Source: an uncultured Desulfomonile sp.
GTDB lineage: Bacteria; Desulfobacterota; Desulfomonilia; Desulfomonilales; Desulfomonilaceae
Reading direction: 5' to 3'
Length of the DNA stretch: 8,182 nt
Assembly: GCA_937915285.1 (NCBI GenBank)
Contig: CALDNG010000107.1
Span: 1 to 8,182, forward strand
The translations under genes were made by a program, and so were the position numbers. Under the pieces are notes generated by a model. That model worked only from the letters and a program-made list of their open reading frames with translations. It ran no database searches and was not told the origin of the DNA. Shown piece after piece: positions 1 through 6,637 of the stretch; positions within the stretch are counted from its first letter, which is position 1, and each line of letters opens with the position of its first letter.

Positions 1-638
1 CTCATCGCTGAGCACTCAATATGCCATCCAGGTCTTCCCGGACCCCAGGGACTGTCCCAGTAAGGCTCATCAGGTTTCGCAGATTTCCAGAGCGCAAAAT
101 CAAGCGGGTTTCGCTTCTTCTGATCTATTTCCACCCTCGCGCCTGAAACCAAATCTTCAATCTTTTTGCCTGAGAGTTTTCCATAGCCCGTAAAACTCTC
201 AACAGCATACATGACGTCACCATCAACCTCGTAAGCGTGTCCCGTCGAAATGAGCTTTTTGATGATGTCCTGTATCTCTTGTATATGCTCGGTAGCCTTG
301 GGTTCGTAAGTAGGGCGCAAAACACCCAGGGCGTCCATGTCAGTGTAGAATTCACAGATGAATCTCTCTGCCAAATCCTTCCAGTTCTCACCTAGCTGGT
401 TGGCCCTATTAATGATTTTATCATCGACATCTGTGAAATTTCTTACATAGGTGACGTCATAGGCGCATTTCGTCAGGTAGCGATAAATGACGTCGAAAAG
501 CACCACCGAACGTGCATGGCCTATGTGGCAAAGGTCGTAGACCGTAACGCCGCAGACGTACATACCGACTTTACCCTGGGTTACGGTTTCAAAAACATCT
601 TTTCGCCGGGTGAGAGTATTATAAATTCTGAGCCCCAT
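1..638 (-). CDS. cysS: Cysteinyl-tRNA synthetase, N-terminal part (cut by window edge)
   Basis: Cytoplasmic class I aminoacyl-tRNA synthetase that charges tRNA-Cys with cysteine using ATP. Reading the minus strand from ATG at 638 gives 212 uninterrupted codons running off the left edge. The protein begins [17 protein letters not shown]. It has the family signature [10 protein letters not shown] at residues 26-35, with Cys29 as the expected first zinc ligand, directly followed by the class I HIGH motif at 38-41. Further family blocks are [12 protein letters not shown] (64-75), a DFALWK block (180-185) and GWHIECSAM (204-212), whose Cys209 is the expected second zinc ligand. The KMSKS loop and anticodon-binding domain lie outside the window, so completeness cannot be judged. 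The start is supported by GGAG 8 nt upstream. It lies 107 nt downstream of ispF on the same strand; I see no promoter or Rho-independent terminator between them, so co-transcription is likely. Identification is secure. Confidence 0.97.
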   Translation of the reverse strand, partial: MGLRIYNTLTRRKDVFETVTQGKVGMYVCGVTVYDLCHIGHARSVVLFDVIYRYLTKCAYDVTYVRNFTDVDDKIINRANQLGENWKDLAERFICEFYTDMDALGVLRPTYEPKATEHIQEIQDIIKKLISTGHAYEVDGDVMYAVESFTGYGKLSGKKIEDLVSGARVEIDQKKRNPLDFALWKSAKPDEPYWDSPWGPGRPGWHIECSAM

Positions 639-646
639 GTTAAAAA

Positions 647-650
647 CTCC
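647..650 (-). promoter_or_regulatory. Shine-Dalgarno site of cysS
   Basis: On the minus strand GGAG is followed by 8 nt and then the ATG at 638. This fixes the cysS start and shows that translation can initiate independently of ispF, whose stop lies about 100 nt upstream. Confidence 0.7.
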
Positions 651-745
651 GGTTATAGGTGATTAATTAAGGCCATTTTATTGATTTAACGAGATTTGTT
701 CAGCACCCAGGCTTTTCTGAAGCCTCACGCGGAGGTCTTAAAGCG

Positions 746-1222
746 CTAGAGCTTTTCTTCGAGAAGGACCACCGCTGATGCCGCTATGCCTTCTTCCCGT
801 CCGACAAATCCCATCTTTTCGGTTGTGGTGGCTTTTATGTTGACCCTCGAAACGTCTATGCCAAGGCATTGTGAGACGGATTGCGTCATTTTGTCCCTGT
901 AAGGACCTATTTTCGGCTTCTGGACCATGATGGTAGCGTCAACATTTGCTATTGAGTAGCCCAGCAACCCAATTTCGCGGACCACATCAGCCAGGAGCAA
1001 GAGACTGGAAATTCCACGATAATCAGGATTGGTGTCAGGAAACCTCATGCCTATGTCGCCCAGCCCCGCAGCGCCCAGCAATGCGTCTATTATCGCGTGT
1101 AACAGGACATCTGCGTCAGAGTGTCCCAGCAAACCTAACGGATGGTCTATTTCAACGCCACCCAGGACAAGCCGTCGTGTCTCATCGAACCTGTGTGCGT
1201 CAAAGCCCTGACCTATGCGCAA
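746..1222 (-). CDS. ispF: 2-C-methyl-D-erythritol 2,4-cyclodiphosphate synthase
   Basis: Converts CDP-methylerythritol 2-phosphate to the 2,4-cyclodiphosphate with release of CMP in the MEP (non-mevalonate) isoprenoid pathway; the family is a cytoplasmic homotrimer. I chose the TTG at 1222 rather than the in-frame TTG at 1243. The sequence GGAGG lies 9 nt upstream of 1222, the predicted promoter would start transcription close to 1243, and the 158-residue product then starts LRIGQGFDAH like its relatives. With this start the key residues fall on the E. coli numbers as I know them: metal ligands Asp8, His10 and His42, then His34, Asp56 in GDIG, and Thr133 and Glu135 in KATTTEKMGFVGREEG. The reading frame is complete, ending with TAG at 746-748. 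The usual partner ispD is not adjacent; upstream is the divergent mrcA, and downstream is cysS. Identification is secure. Confidence 0.97.
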   Translation of the reverse strand: MRIGQGFDAHRFDETRRLVLGGVEIDHPLGLLGHSDADVLLHAIIDALLGAAGLGDIGMRFPDTNPDYRGISSLLLLADVVREIGLLGYSIANVDATIMVQKPKIGPYRDKMTQSVSQCLGIDVSRVNIKATTTEKMGFVGREEGIAASAVVLLEEKL

Positions 1223-1231
1223 ATCCTTATA

Positions 1232-1236
1232 CCTCC
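1232..1236 (-). promoter_or_regulatory. Shine-Dalgarno site that decides the ispF start
   Basis: GGAGG on the minus strand, 9 nt before the TTG at 1222. It lies inside the longer reading frame that would begin at TTG 1243, so the shorter product is the one with a ribosome binding site. No comparable purine-rich site precedes 1243. Confidence 0.75.
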
Positions 1237-1249
1237 AGATCAACTTTTT

Positions 1250-1278
1250 AGTCTATTCCATCATAGGATTTGCGTCAA
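1250..1278 (-). promoter_or_regulatory. Sigma70-type promoter of ispF(-cysS)
   Basis: On the minus strand TTGACG (1278-1273) is separated by exactly 17 nt from TAGACT (1255-1250). The -35 matches the consensus at 5 of 6 positions and the -10 at 4 of 6. The expected transcription start is near 1243, giving a leader of about 20 nt that contains the GGAGG of ispF. The same TAGACT -10 occurs in the tRNA-Arg promoter of this window. Predicted by eye only. Confidence 0.6.
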
Positions 1279-1336
1279 GGACAGCTCGCGGAAAAGACGA
1301 CTATGATTTGCCGGTGACTATTAGCATGCGCATTTC

Positions 1337-1365
1337 TTGACGAAATAGGGTAGCTGGAATAAGAT
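1337..1365 (+). promoter_or_regulatory. Sigma70-type promoter of mrcA operon
   Basis: TTGACG (1337-1342), a 17-nt spacer and TAAGAT (1360-1365), placing the transcription start near 1372 and giving a leader of about 50 nt before the ATG at 1422. It is divergent from the ispF promoter, with about 58 bp between the two -35 elements. The -10 is buried in a palindrome (1355-1369). Predicted by eye only. Confidence 0.5.
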
Positions 1366-1369
1366 TCCA
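1355..1369. promoter_or_regulatory. Palindrome over the mrcA -10 element, candidate operator
   Basis: TGGAAT-AAG-ATTCCA, a perfect 6-bp inverted repeat with a 3-bp centre, fully covers the predicted -10 hexamer at 1360-1365. A protein bound here would block polymerase. Half of it (ATTCCAT) recurs at 1255-1261, next to the -10 of the divergent ispF promoter. I do not recognise the site as that of a known regulator. Confidence 0.3.
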
Positions 1370-1421
1370 TGAGGTGAGGCTGTAAGTTTTAAAGTTCGGG
1401 AAACTCAGGACATTGAGTAAG

Positions 1422-4310
1422 ATGAAAAATTCTCCAGGGAATCGGTCAAAATCTCGACATCTTTTGAGCCTGTTCGCCTGGATTGGTGCTGGGATCCCTT
1501 TAATACTAATCCTGGCTCTGGTCAGCGGATTGGCTGGAGGGCTGCTCGGAGTGTATCTCACCTTCGTTAGAGACTTGCCGGACATTCCGGACCTACGCGC
1601 TTACAGACCCAAAACAGTTTCCTCATTTTACGCTGAAGATGGATCAGTAATAGGACTGTTTTACAAGGAAAAGCGATTCCCCATTTCTATAGAGTCGCTT
1701 CCGCCGCATGTAGTGAACGCTTTTTTGGCCGCTGAGGATGCACGTTTCTTCACCCACCCCGGTGTAGACCCGATAGGGGTTGGAAGGGCAATAGTCAAGA
1801 ACCTCAGGGTTGGAAACTATGCCCAGGGCGCCAGCACTATCACCCAGCAGGTGACCCGCAATTTCATCCTGTCCAGGGAAAAGAAATTTTCCAGAAAAAT
1901 ACGCGAAGCTCTCCTGGCGTTTCGCCTCGAAAAAACTCTCTCCAAAAATGAAATACTCAGCCTATACCTGAATGAGATTTATCTTGGTAGAGGCGCTTAT
2001 GGTGTAGAAGCCGCCTCGGCTGTGTATTTTGGAAAAAAATCGACAGATCTCACCATACCTGAGGCAGCGCTGATCGCAGGACTAGTGTCCAACCCCACCA
2101 AGAACGCTCCCCCCAAAAATACCGACGGAGCAATGAAACGGCGTGAGTTTGTCCTGAACAGCATGCTGCGTAACAATTTCATCAGTACTGAAGAATTCAA
2201 CTCCGCAATGTCGGATGTTCCCAAGTTCAGGGAAAAGCTTCCCACGCCAAGCGATCGTGCCCCTTACTTCACCGAGGCGGTCAGGCAGTATGTCCTTGAA
2301 AGATACGGCGCTCAAAGACTTTACGATGATGGCCTTCAGGTCTGGACGACCTGTGACATAAGACTCCAGGAGAAAGCCAGCGAGAGCCTCATCAAAGGGG
2401 CGGTCTCCTGGGAACGAAGGCAGAACAGACCCAATGGCCTGATAAAACGACTGAAGCCTGCTGAGGTGAAAGAATTCCTCAATATGGAGCCTCCACCAGA
2501 ACCGTCAATCGGCTCCTTTGTTCAGGCCGTAGTAGTGGATACCCCGAAACAGGGGAAAAAGGGCAAGGACAAAAAGCCTGAAGTGGTTTCGACAAGTTAT
2601 CGCCTGGCCTTCCAGGGCGGCCTGTATTTCAGTATGGACCTGGAAGGAACGCAGGCCTTTCGGGTCAACGATGTCCTTGAATTCAAGGTTGTCGAGTCAT
2701 CCGGTGGAAATGTGAGTCTTTTGCAGGTCAAGTCTCCGGCGGTTCAGGGAGCGGTAGTCTGTATTGAGAACTCAACCGGATTTGTGAGGGCTCTTGTGGG
2801 TGGCCTCGATTACGAAAGATCTAGTTTTAACAGGGCGACACAGGCGCAACGTCAACCCGGCAGCGCCTTTAAACCCATAGTATTCGCATCGGCGCTGGAA
2901 TGGGGAAGTTATGGACCAAGAACCATGGTTTATGATGAGCCGATAGCGGTAGTCATTGACCCAAGAGAGCCTGAATGGGTCCCTTCCAATTCTGACGGCG
3001 GTTTCCTCGGACCGGTGAATCTCAAACGATCACTTTCACAGTCGCGCAATATTGTGGCCGTCAAACTCGTCATGGACATGGGGCCTGAGTTGGTCATTAG
3101 GATGGCCAGGAACATGGGATTTCAGACTGCCATGGGTAGAAACCTCTCAATCGGTCTGGGATCATCCGAGGTAACTCCTTTGGAACTGACTTCCGCTTAC
3201 ACATCATTCCCTAACCTTGGCGCACGCATACCTCCGAAACTGGTAAAAAAGGTCGTTGACAGATTCGGCAAGGTCCTCGAGGACAACACTAGGCCTTCTA
3301 AAGAGCTTAAAACATTCTCAGTAGCAAGGAGCGCCGGACGCAATAAGTCTGAAATTATTGTGACCGCCAATAACTCCACTGATCAATCTGTGCAGGACTA
3401 TCTTGACAGACGATTGAGCGGTTCCACAATACAATCCGGATCATGGAATCACTCGGACGATGTTCAGGCTGAGCAGGTCGTCAAGAAAGGCCCAAACGCC
3501 GTCCTGCTTGATTCGGCCAATGGTGTGAGCCAGGCCATGAGTCCTCAGACAGCATATCTCATGTTGAGCATGCTACGAGAAACATGCGTCTCCGGCACCG
3601 CCTCTGCAGCGGCAAGGCTCAGGAGAATAGATATTGGTGGCAAAACAGGAACCACCGATGATTGCGCTGATGCGTGGTTCGTCGGATTCAACGGGAAATA
3701 CACAACCGGAGTCTGGATGGGTTTTGATACCAAGATGTCTCTTGGTAAACAGGAATATGGTGGGACCGCTGCCTTGCCTGTGTGGATGGATTTTATGGCC
3801 GAGGCTCTAAAAGATCAGCCGGTAACCGCATTTTCCCCTCCACCCGGAATAGTCTTCTGGGAAGCTTCAGCCCAACCTGGACCTGAAAACGTAGAGAGAC
3901 TGTTTGAATTCGGGCCGGATTTTGATCCAAACATGAGCGTTAAACAAAATTGCCCCATCGACGAAACATATTTCGTGACAACAGGCTATCAAGATGCTTA
4001 CAGTGGAGGCGTTCCCTATTTTGGACAACAAACCATGAACTACCAGGGTTCACTCAGGGTCCTGTCTGCAGACGGGAAAATGCTCGGTTATGGTTATCCG
4101 TTTAGGGACGAATCAGGAAGGGCCTCCCTCTACAGGGAGCCGGTTTTCGCTCAAAGTCGGGACTTTCTTTATGGAAACAATCCTTATCAGGGAAGTTACT
4201 ACGACCAGGGGAACCCATATATCAGGACAATGCCCGGCCCTGTGAGAAGACCCGATCCAAGAAATCCGTATTTTCAGCAGGATGGCGGCAATTATGGCGC
4301 GTTCGAATAG
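1422..4310 (+). CDS. mrcA: Class A penicillin-binding protein 1a (bifunctional peptidoglycan glycosyltransferase/transpeptidase)
   Basis: Inner-membrane enzyme that polymerises lipid II into glycan strands and cross-links the stem peptides in the periplasm. A short basic cytoplasmic N-terminus is followed by one membrane segment (about residues 14-48). The GT51 domain (about 75-250) has Glu105 in EDARFF, GASTITQQ (136-143) and the second catalytic Glu162 in RKIRE, exactly 57 residues after the first as in E. coli PBP1b. An OB-like segment follows with a Lys-rich insert (376-385). The transpeptidase domain has Ser481-Ala-Phe-Lys484, Ser541-Arg-Asn543 and Lys741-Thr-Gly-Thr. An ~80-residue Ser/Asn/Asp-rich stretch (624-705) lies before the KTG motif, where E. 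coli PBP1a also has an insert, and PPPGIV occurs in the C-terminal part as in E. coli PBP1a. The tail is Tyr/Gly/Pro rich with three NPY motifs. The product is 962 residues. ATG 1422 was preferred over TTG 1413, which sits only 2 nt after AGGA; the spacing to 1422 is 11 nt, so the start is not certain. Confidence 0.95.
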   Translation: MKNSPGNRSKSRHLLSLFAWIGAGIPLILILALVSGLAGGLLGVYLTFVRDLPDIPDLRAYRPKTVSSFYAEDGSVIGLFYKEKRFPISIESLPPHVVNAFLAAEDARFFTHPGVDPIGVGRAIVKNLRVGNYAQGASTITQQVTRNFILSREKKFSRKIREALLAFRLEKTLSKNEILSLYLNEIYLGRGAYGVEAASAVYFGKKSTDLTIPEAALIAGLVSNPTKNAPPKNTDGAMKRREFVLNSMLRNNFISTEEFNSAMSDVPKFREKLPTPSDRAPYFTEAVRQYVLERYGAQRLYDDGLQVWTTCDIRLQEKASESLIKGAVSWERRQNRPNGLIKRLKPAEVKEFLNMEPPPEPSIGSFVQAVVVDTPKQGKKGKDKKPEVVSTSYRLAFQGGLYFSMDLEGTQAFRVNDVLEFKVVESSGGNVSLLQVKSPAVQGAVVCIENSTGFVRALVGGLDYERSSFNRATQAQRQPGSAFKPIVFASALEWGSYGPRTMVYDEPIAVVIDPREPEWVPSNSDGGFLGPVNLKRSLSQSRNIVAVKLVMDMGPELVIRMARNMGFQTAMGRNLSIGLGSSEVTPLELTSAYTSFPNLGARIPPKLVKKVVDRFGKVLEDNTRPSKELKTFSVARSAGRNKSEIIVTANNSTDQSVQDYLDRRLSGSTIQSGSWNHSDDVQAEQVVKKGPNAVLLDSANGVSQAMSPQTAYLMLSMLRETCVSGTASAAARLRRIDIGGKTGTTDDCADAWFVGFNGKYTTGVWMGFDTKMSLGKQEYGGTAALPVWMDFMAEALKDQPVTAFSPPPGIVFWEASAQPGPENVERLFEFGPDFDPNMSVKQNCPIDETYFVTTGYQDAYSGGVPYFGQQTMNYQGSLRVLSADGKMLGYGYPFRDESGRASLYREPVFAQSRDFLYGNNPYQGSYYDQGNPYIRTMPGPVRRPDPRNPYFQQDGGNYGAFE

Positions 4311-5451
4311 ATCTTCCATTTTCATAACATTATTGATCATTTTTGGTGTCGGGATCGTTGTTGGGATGTGGGTTAACAAGCGAACCCCAACATCGATACC
4401 AGCGCCCCCTATCCCAACCCCACAGACTTACGAAGCGCTAGAGAGTGGCGAAGCAGTTGTCATGCGGGTATACAGGGACTTGAGCCCTGCGGTAGTCAAC
4501 ATAGTCTCCAAGAGCCTCGCATACAATTTCTGGATGCAGGTGGTTCCTCAAACCGGACAGGGAACCGGATTCGTGATTGATGATAAAGGTCACATCCTCA
4601 CGAACAGTCATGTTGTAGGTAGTGGGCAGAACATTGAGGTGACCTTCATGGGTGACCGGAAACTCCAGGCGCTTCTGGTTGGGCAGGATCCAATCAGTGA
4701 TCTGGCTGTAATCAGGATTCAACCCTTTCAAGGTCTGGCCAGCGCTCCACTAGGGAATTCAGATAACCTCACCGTTGGTCAGCGGGTAATCGCTATCGGT
4801 GATCCTTTCGGATTCCAGCATACTGTCACCTCCGGTTTCATCAGCGCTCTGAACAGGGATCTCATCATAGACAGCCGAACGATGTTCGGCATGATACAGA
4901 CTGACGCGGCGATCAACCCTGGAAATAGCGGCGGACCCCTCATGAATTCCAGGGGAGAAGTTATCGGGGTCAACACTGCAATAGTCAGTGAAACCCGTTC
5001 ATTCGCAGGTATAGGGCTGGCCCTGCCGATCAACCGCGCAAAGAAGGTGGCTAACCAGATCATCAGATTGGGTAGGGTCATTTACCCGTGGACAGGTATA
5101 GCCGCAGGAACCGATCTTGAGCCTCAGTTGACCAGGGCCCTTGGATTGCCTCCACTAAAGGGGTTCATGATTTCTGTCATAGCTCCGGGCAGCCCTGCTT
5201 TTCAGAGTGGACTTAAAGGCGGAAGCCAGTATGCCGGAGGCTATCGAGGCAGGCCATTACTCGTGGGCGGGGACATAATAACTGCTGTCGATGATGTTCC
5301 AATCTCCGGTTTTGAGGATTTTCAGAATATTGTCCTTCAAAAGAATATCGGCGATCAAATCAGACTCAAAGTATGGCGAAACAATCAGGAATTTGTCGTA
5401 AACCTGGTGCTGGCTGAAGACCCGCGAACGACAAAAAAAACAGGCGTGTGA
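4294..5451 (+). CDS. Periplasmic HtrA/Deg-family serine protease, membrane-anchored, one PDZ domain
   Basis: Envelope quality-control protease that degrades misfolded periplasmic proteins or acts as a regulated sensor protease. The N-terminus MARSNRSSIF is basic and followed by one hydrophobic segment (about residues 9-27), fitting a signal anchor, then a Pro-rich linker (IPAPPIPTPQ). The trypsin-like domain carries the triad His106 (TNSHVV), Asp136 (ISDLAVI) and Ser212 (NPGNSGGP). One PDZ domain follows (about 262-375), with LLVGGDIITAVDDVPI. At 385 residues with a single PDZ it resembles DegS or plant-type Deg more than two-PDZ DegP, so I give no symbol. The gene overlaps the 3' end of mrcA by 17 nt and is probably translationally coupled to it. 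ATG 4294 has AGGA 11 nt upstream; the in-frame ATG at 4282 would add four residues but has AGCAGG directly abutting it. The family is certain; the start is uncertain by four codons. Confidence 0.95.
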   Translation: MARSNRSSIFITLLIIFGVGIVVGMWVNKRTPTSIPAPPIPTPQTYEALESGEAVVMRVYRDLSPAVVNIVSKSLAYNFWMQVVPQTGQGTGFVIDDKGHILTNSHVVGSGQNIEVTFMGDRKLQALLVGQDPISDLAVIRIQPFQGLASAPLGNSDNLTVGQRVIAIGDPFGFQHTVTSGFISALNRDLIIDSRTMFGMIQTDAAINPGNSGGPLMNSRGEVIGVNTAIVSETRSFAGIGLALPINRAKKVANQIIRLGRVIYPWTGIAAGTDLEPQLTRALGLPPLKGFMISVIAPGSPAFQSGLKGGSQYAGGYRGRPLLVGGDIITAVDDVPISGFEDFQNIVLQKNIGDQIRLKVWRNNQEFVVNLVLAEDPRTTKKTGV

Positions 5452-5455
5452 GCTA

Positions 5456-5459
5456 GAGG
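5456..5459 (+). promoter_or_regulatory. Shine-Dalgarno site that supports the TTG start at 5468
   Basis: GAGG followed by 8 nt and then TTG GCT CAT. No ATG lies in frame between this site and the first conserved residues, and the next in-frame ATG would remove the N-terminal family block FIDVTL. The TTG is therefore the best start. Confidence 0.7.
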
Positions 5460-5467
5460 TAGCGGTC

Positions 5468-6094
5468 TTGGCTCATTTCATCGACGTGACTCTGGGCATG
5501 AAAAACGGTATGATTGCATTTCCCGGTGATCCTGTTTTTGAAATGAAACCGGTGCTGTCTCTGGCTAACTCTGATCCTGTAAATACATCACTTCTGACTT
5601 TGTGCTCACATTCCGGAACTCATGTAGACCCTCCGGCTCATTACATTAAGGGAGCCAGAACGGTTGATCAGATTCCCCTGGACTATCTGATCGGTGATGG
5701 AATCATAATCGACATGTGCGGTAAAACCCGAATCACGGCGGATGATATCAGGCGCTCGAATCTAACTGACCATATCAGGGTTTTTTTCAAGACCGATAAC
5801 AGCCTCAGAATAAGAAACGGCTCATTTCAGGAAGATTATTGTTGCCTGGATATCGACGGCGCCGAGTTTCTCGTCCACATGGGTGTCAAACTTGTGGGGA
5901 TTGATTATCTATCCATAGAAGGCTACGAATCACCCGATGGAACAGTACACAAGACCATACTTGCTTCCGGAGCCGCGATAGTTGAAGGTTTGGACCTGTC
6001 GAACGCCCCTGCAGGTCCATGCAGGATTTATTGTCTGCCTATGAGGATTGAAAATGCCGATGGAGCACCCGCCAGGGTTGTAATAGAAATATAA
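5468..6094 (+). CDS. Cyclase-family / kynurenine formamidase-like metal hydrolase
   Basis: Member of the family (Pfam cyclase, PF04199) that includes bacterial kynurenine formamidase KynB, isatin hydrolase and related metal-dependent amide or lactam hydrolases. The 208-residue product is the usual family length. It starts FIDVTLGMKNGMIAFPGDP and carries the metal signature SHSGTHVDPPAHY at 47-59, with His48, His52 and Asp54 as expected metal ligands and His58 as the catalytic-type histidine. Near the C-terminus, YLSIEGYESPDG then VHKTIL (His161) and AIVEGLDL (Glu173) supply the second His/Glu pair of the family. No signal peptide is visible, so it is probably cytoplasmic. It begins 16 nt after the HtrA stop, in the same operon. 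No tryptophan or kynurenine gene is nearby, so the substrate is open and I do not assign kynB. The family is secure; the substrate is not. Confidence 0.92.
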   Translation: MAHFIDVTLGMKNGMIAFPGDPVFEMKPVLSLANSDPVNTSLLTLCSHSGTHVDPPAHYIKGARTVDQIPLDYLIGDGIIIDMCGKTRITADDIRRSNLTDHIRVFFKTDNSLRIRNGSFQEDYCCLDIDGAEFLVHMGVKLVGIDYLSIEGYESPDGTVHKTILASGAAIVEGLDLSNAPAGPCRIYCLPMRIENADGAPARVVIEI

Positions 6095-6112
6095 ACCGCT
6101 CCTTTGTAAGGA

Positions 6113-6253
6113 ATGGCATCCGTTCAGGTTTCCAACAAATCCCTCCTCACTCCAGACGCTTACCTGATTGACGTTAGAAAGCCAAGCCAAAAAACCGAGT
6201 TCGGAATATTGACAATAAGCATGGAAATAGCTAGACTGCTGTTTTCGCCTTAG
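6113..6253 (+). CDS. Possible small ORF, 46 codons, with a rhodanese-like stretch
   Basis: ATG GCA TCC at 6113 opens a 46-residue frame ending with TAG at 6251. The peptide begins MASVQVSNKSLLTPDAYL and continues IDVRKPSQ. The block DAYLIDVRKPS resembles the N-terminal LIDVR motif of rhodanese domains, but no cysteine loop follows and the similarity ends at once. AAGGA directly abuts the ATG, which is too close for normal ribosome binding. The end of the frame overlaps the predicted tRNA-Arg promoter. It may be a small gene, a decayed rhodanese remnant or chance. Confidence that it is expressed is low. Confidence 0.2.
   Translation: MASVQVSNKSLLTPDAYLIDVRKPSQKTEFGILTISMEIARLLFSP
6209..6237 (+). 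promoter_or_regulatory. Promoter of the tRNA-Arg gene
   Basis: Consensus TTGACA (6209-6214), a 17-nt spacer and TAGACT (6232-6237). The expected transcription start is near 6244, about 30 nt before the mature tRNA 5' end, leaving a short leader for RNase P. The arrangement and the match to the -35 consensus make this a good prediction. Confidence 0.65.
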
Positions 6254-6273
6254 GTCTTTCTTTCAAAAACATC

Positions 6274-6350
<77 letters not shown>

Positions 6351-6363
6351 AAAAATTCTAAAG

Positions 6364-6398
6364 GTTACAGTACTCGGTCTGTAACTCTTTTTGTTTTT
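6364..6398 (+). terminator. Rho-independent terminator of tRNA-Arg
   Basis: The inverted repeat GTTACAG (6364-6370) / CTGTAAC (6379-6385) with an 8-nt loop forms a perfect 7-bp stem. It is followed within 2 nt by the tract TTTTTGTTTTT (6388-6398). It lies 13 nt after the encoded CCA end of the tRNA. Confidence 0.85.
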
Positions 6399-6637
6399 GA
6401 TGCTCTACTGCTGCGCTTAAGATCAATTTGCTGTCAACTTATCGACCTCGGCTGAAAATGAGCCTGCTAATCTGTCTCCAGACCTGGGGACAAAGACAAT
6501 CAACAAGTCGTCAAAGGCGAGTCAGTTTCCCGAAACAATCAGTGACCTCCTATATGATTCTTGAACAAAGGCTCTCAACGAAAAGCTGTTTTGTTTCAGA
6601 TCATTTCTAATTAATCAGGTCAACGCTGGACATAAAC

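Noticed and set aside
125..391. 88-codon minus-strand frame
   Set aside because: It lies within the cysS coding sequence in a different frame; the cysS frame gives unmistakable family motifs, and this peptide resembles nothing.
709..725. AGGCTT-TTCTG-AAGCCT hairpin between ispF and cysS
   Set aside because: Only 6 bp and no T tract on the minus strand, so not called a terminator; it does not argue against co-transcription.
946..1251. Plus-strand frames across ispF (946-1251 and 1029-1211)
   Set aside because: Shadows of ispF, which has complete active-site residues on the other strand; no ribosome binding site.
3291..3538. About 80-residue Ser/Asn/Asp-rich insertion in the PBP transpeptidase domain
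   Set aside because: Looked unusual at first, but E. coli PBP1a also has a large insert at this position before the KTG motif, so it is a family trait rather than a novelty.
6100..6112. TCCTT-TGT-AAGGA hairpin after the cyclase-family gene
   Set aside because: A five-pair stem with a 3-nt loop and no T run is too weak for an intrinsic terminator.
5930..6190. 86-codon minus-strand frame over the end of the cyclase-family gene
   Set aside because: Overlaps the conserved C-terminus of the hydrolase, has no Shine-Dalgarno site and has no recognisable composition or motif.
6428..6610. 60-codon plus-strand frame between the tRNA terminator and the PAS gene
   Set aside because: Starts with TTG, has no Shine-Dalgarno site, and is a basic, Ser-rich peptide without domain character. 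Treated as non-coding; I see no clear promoter in 6399-6637 either.
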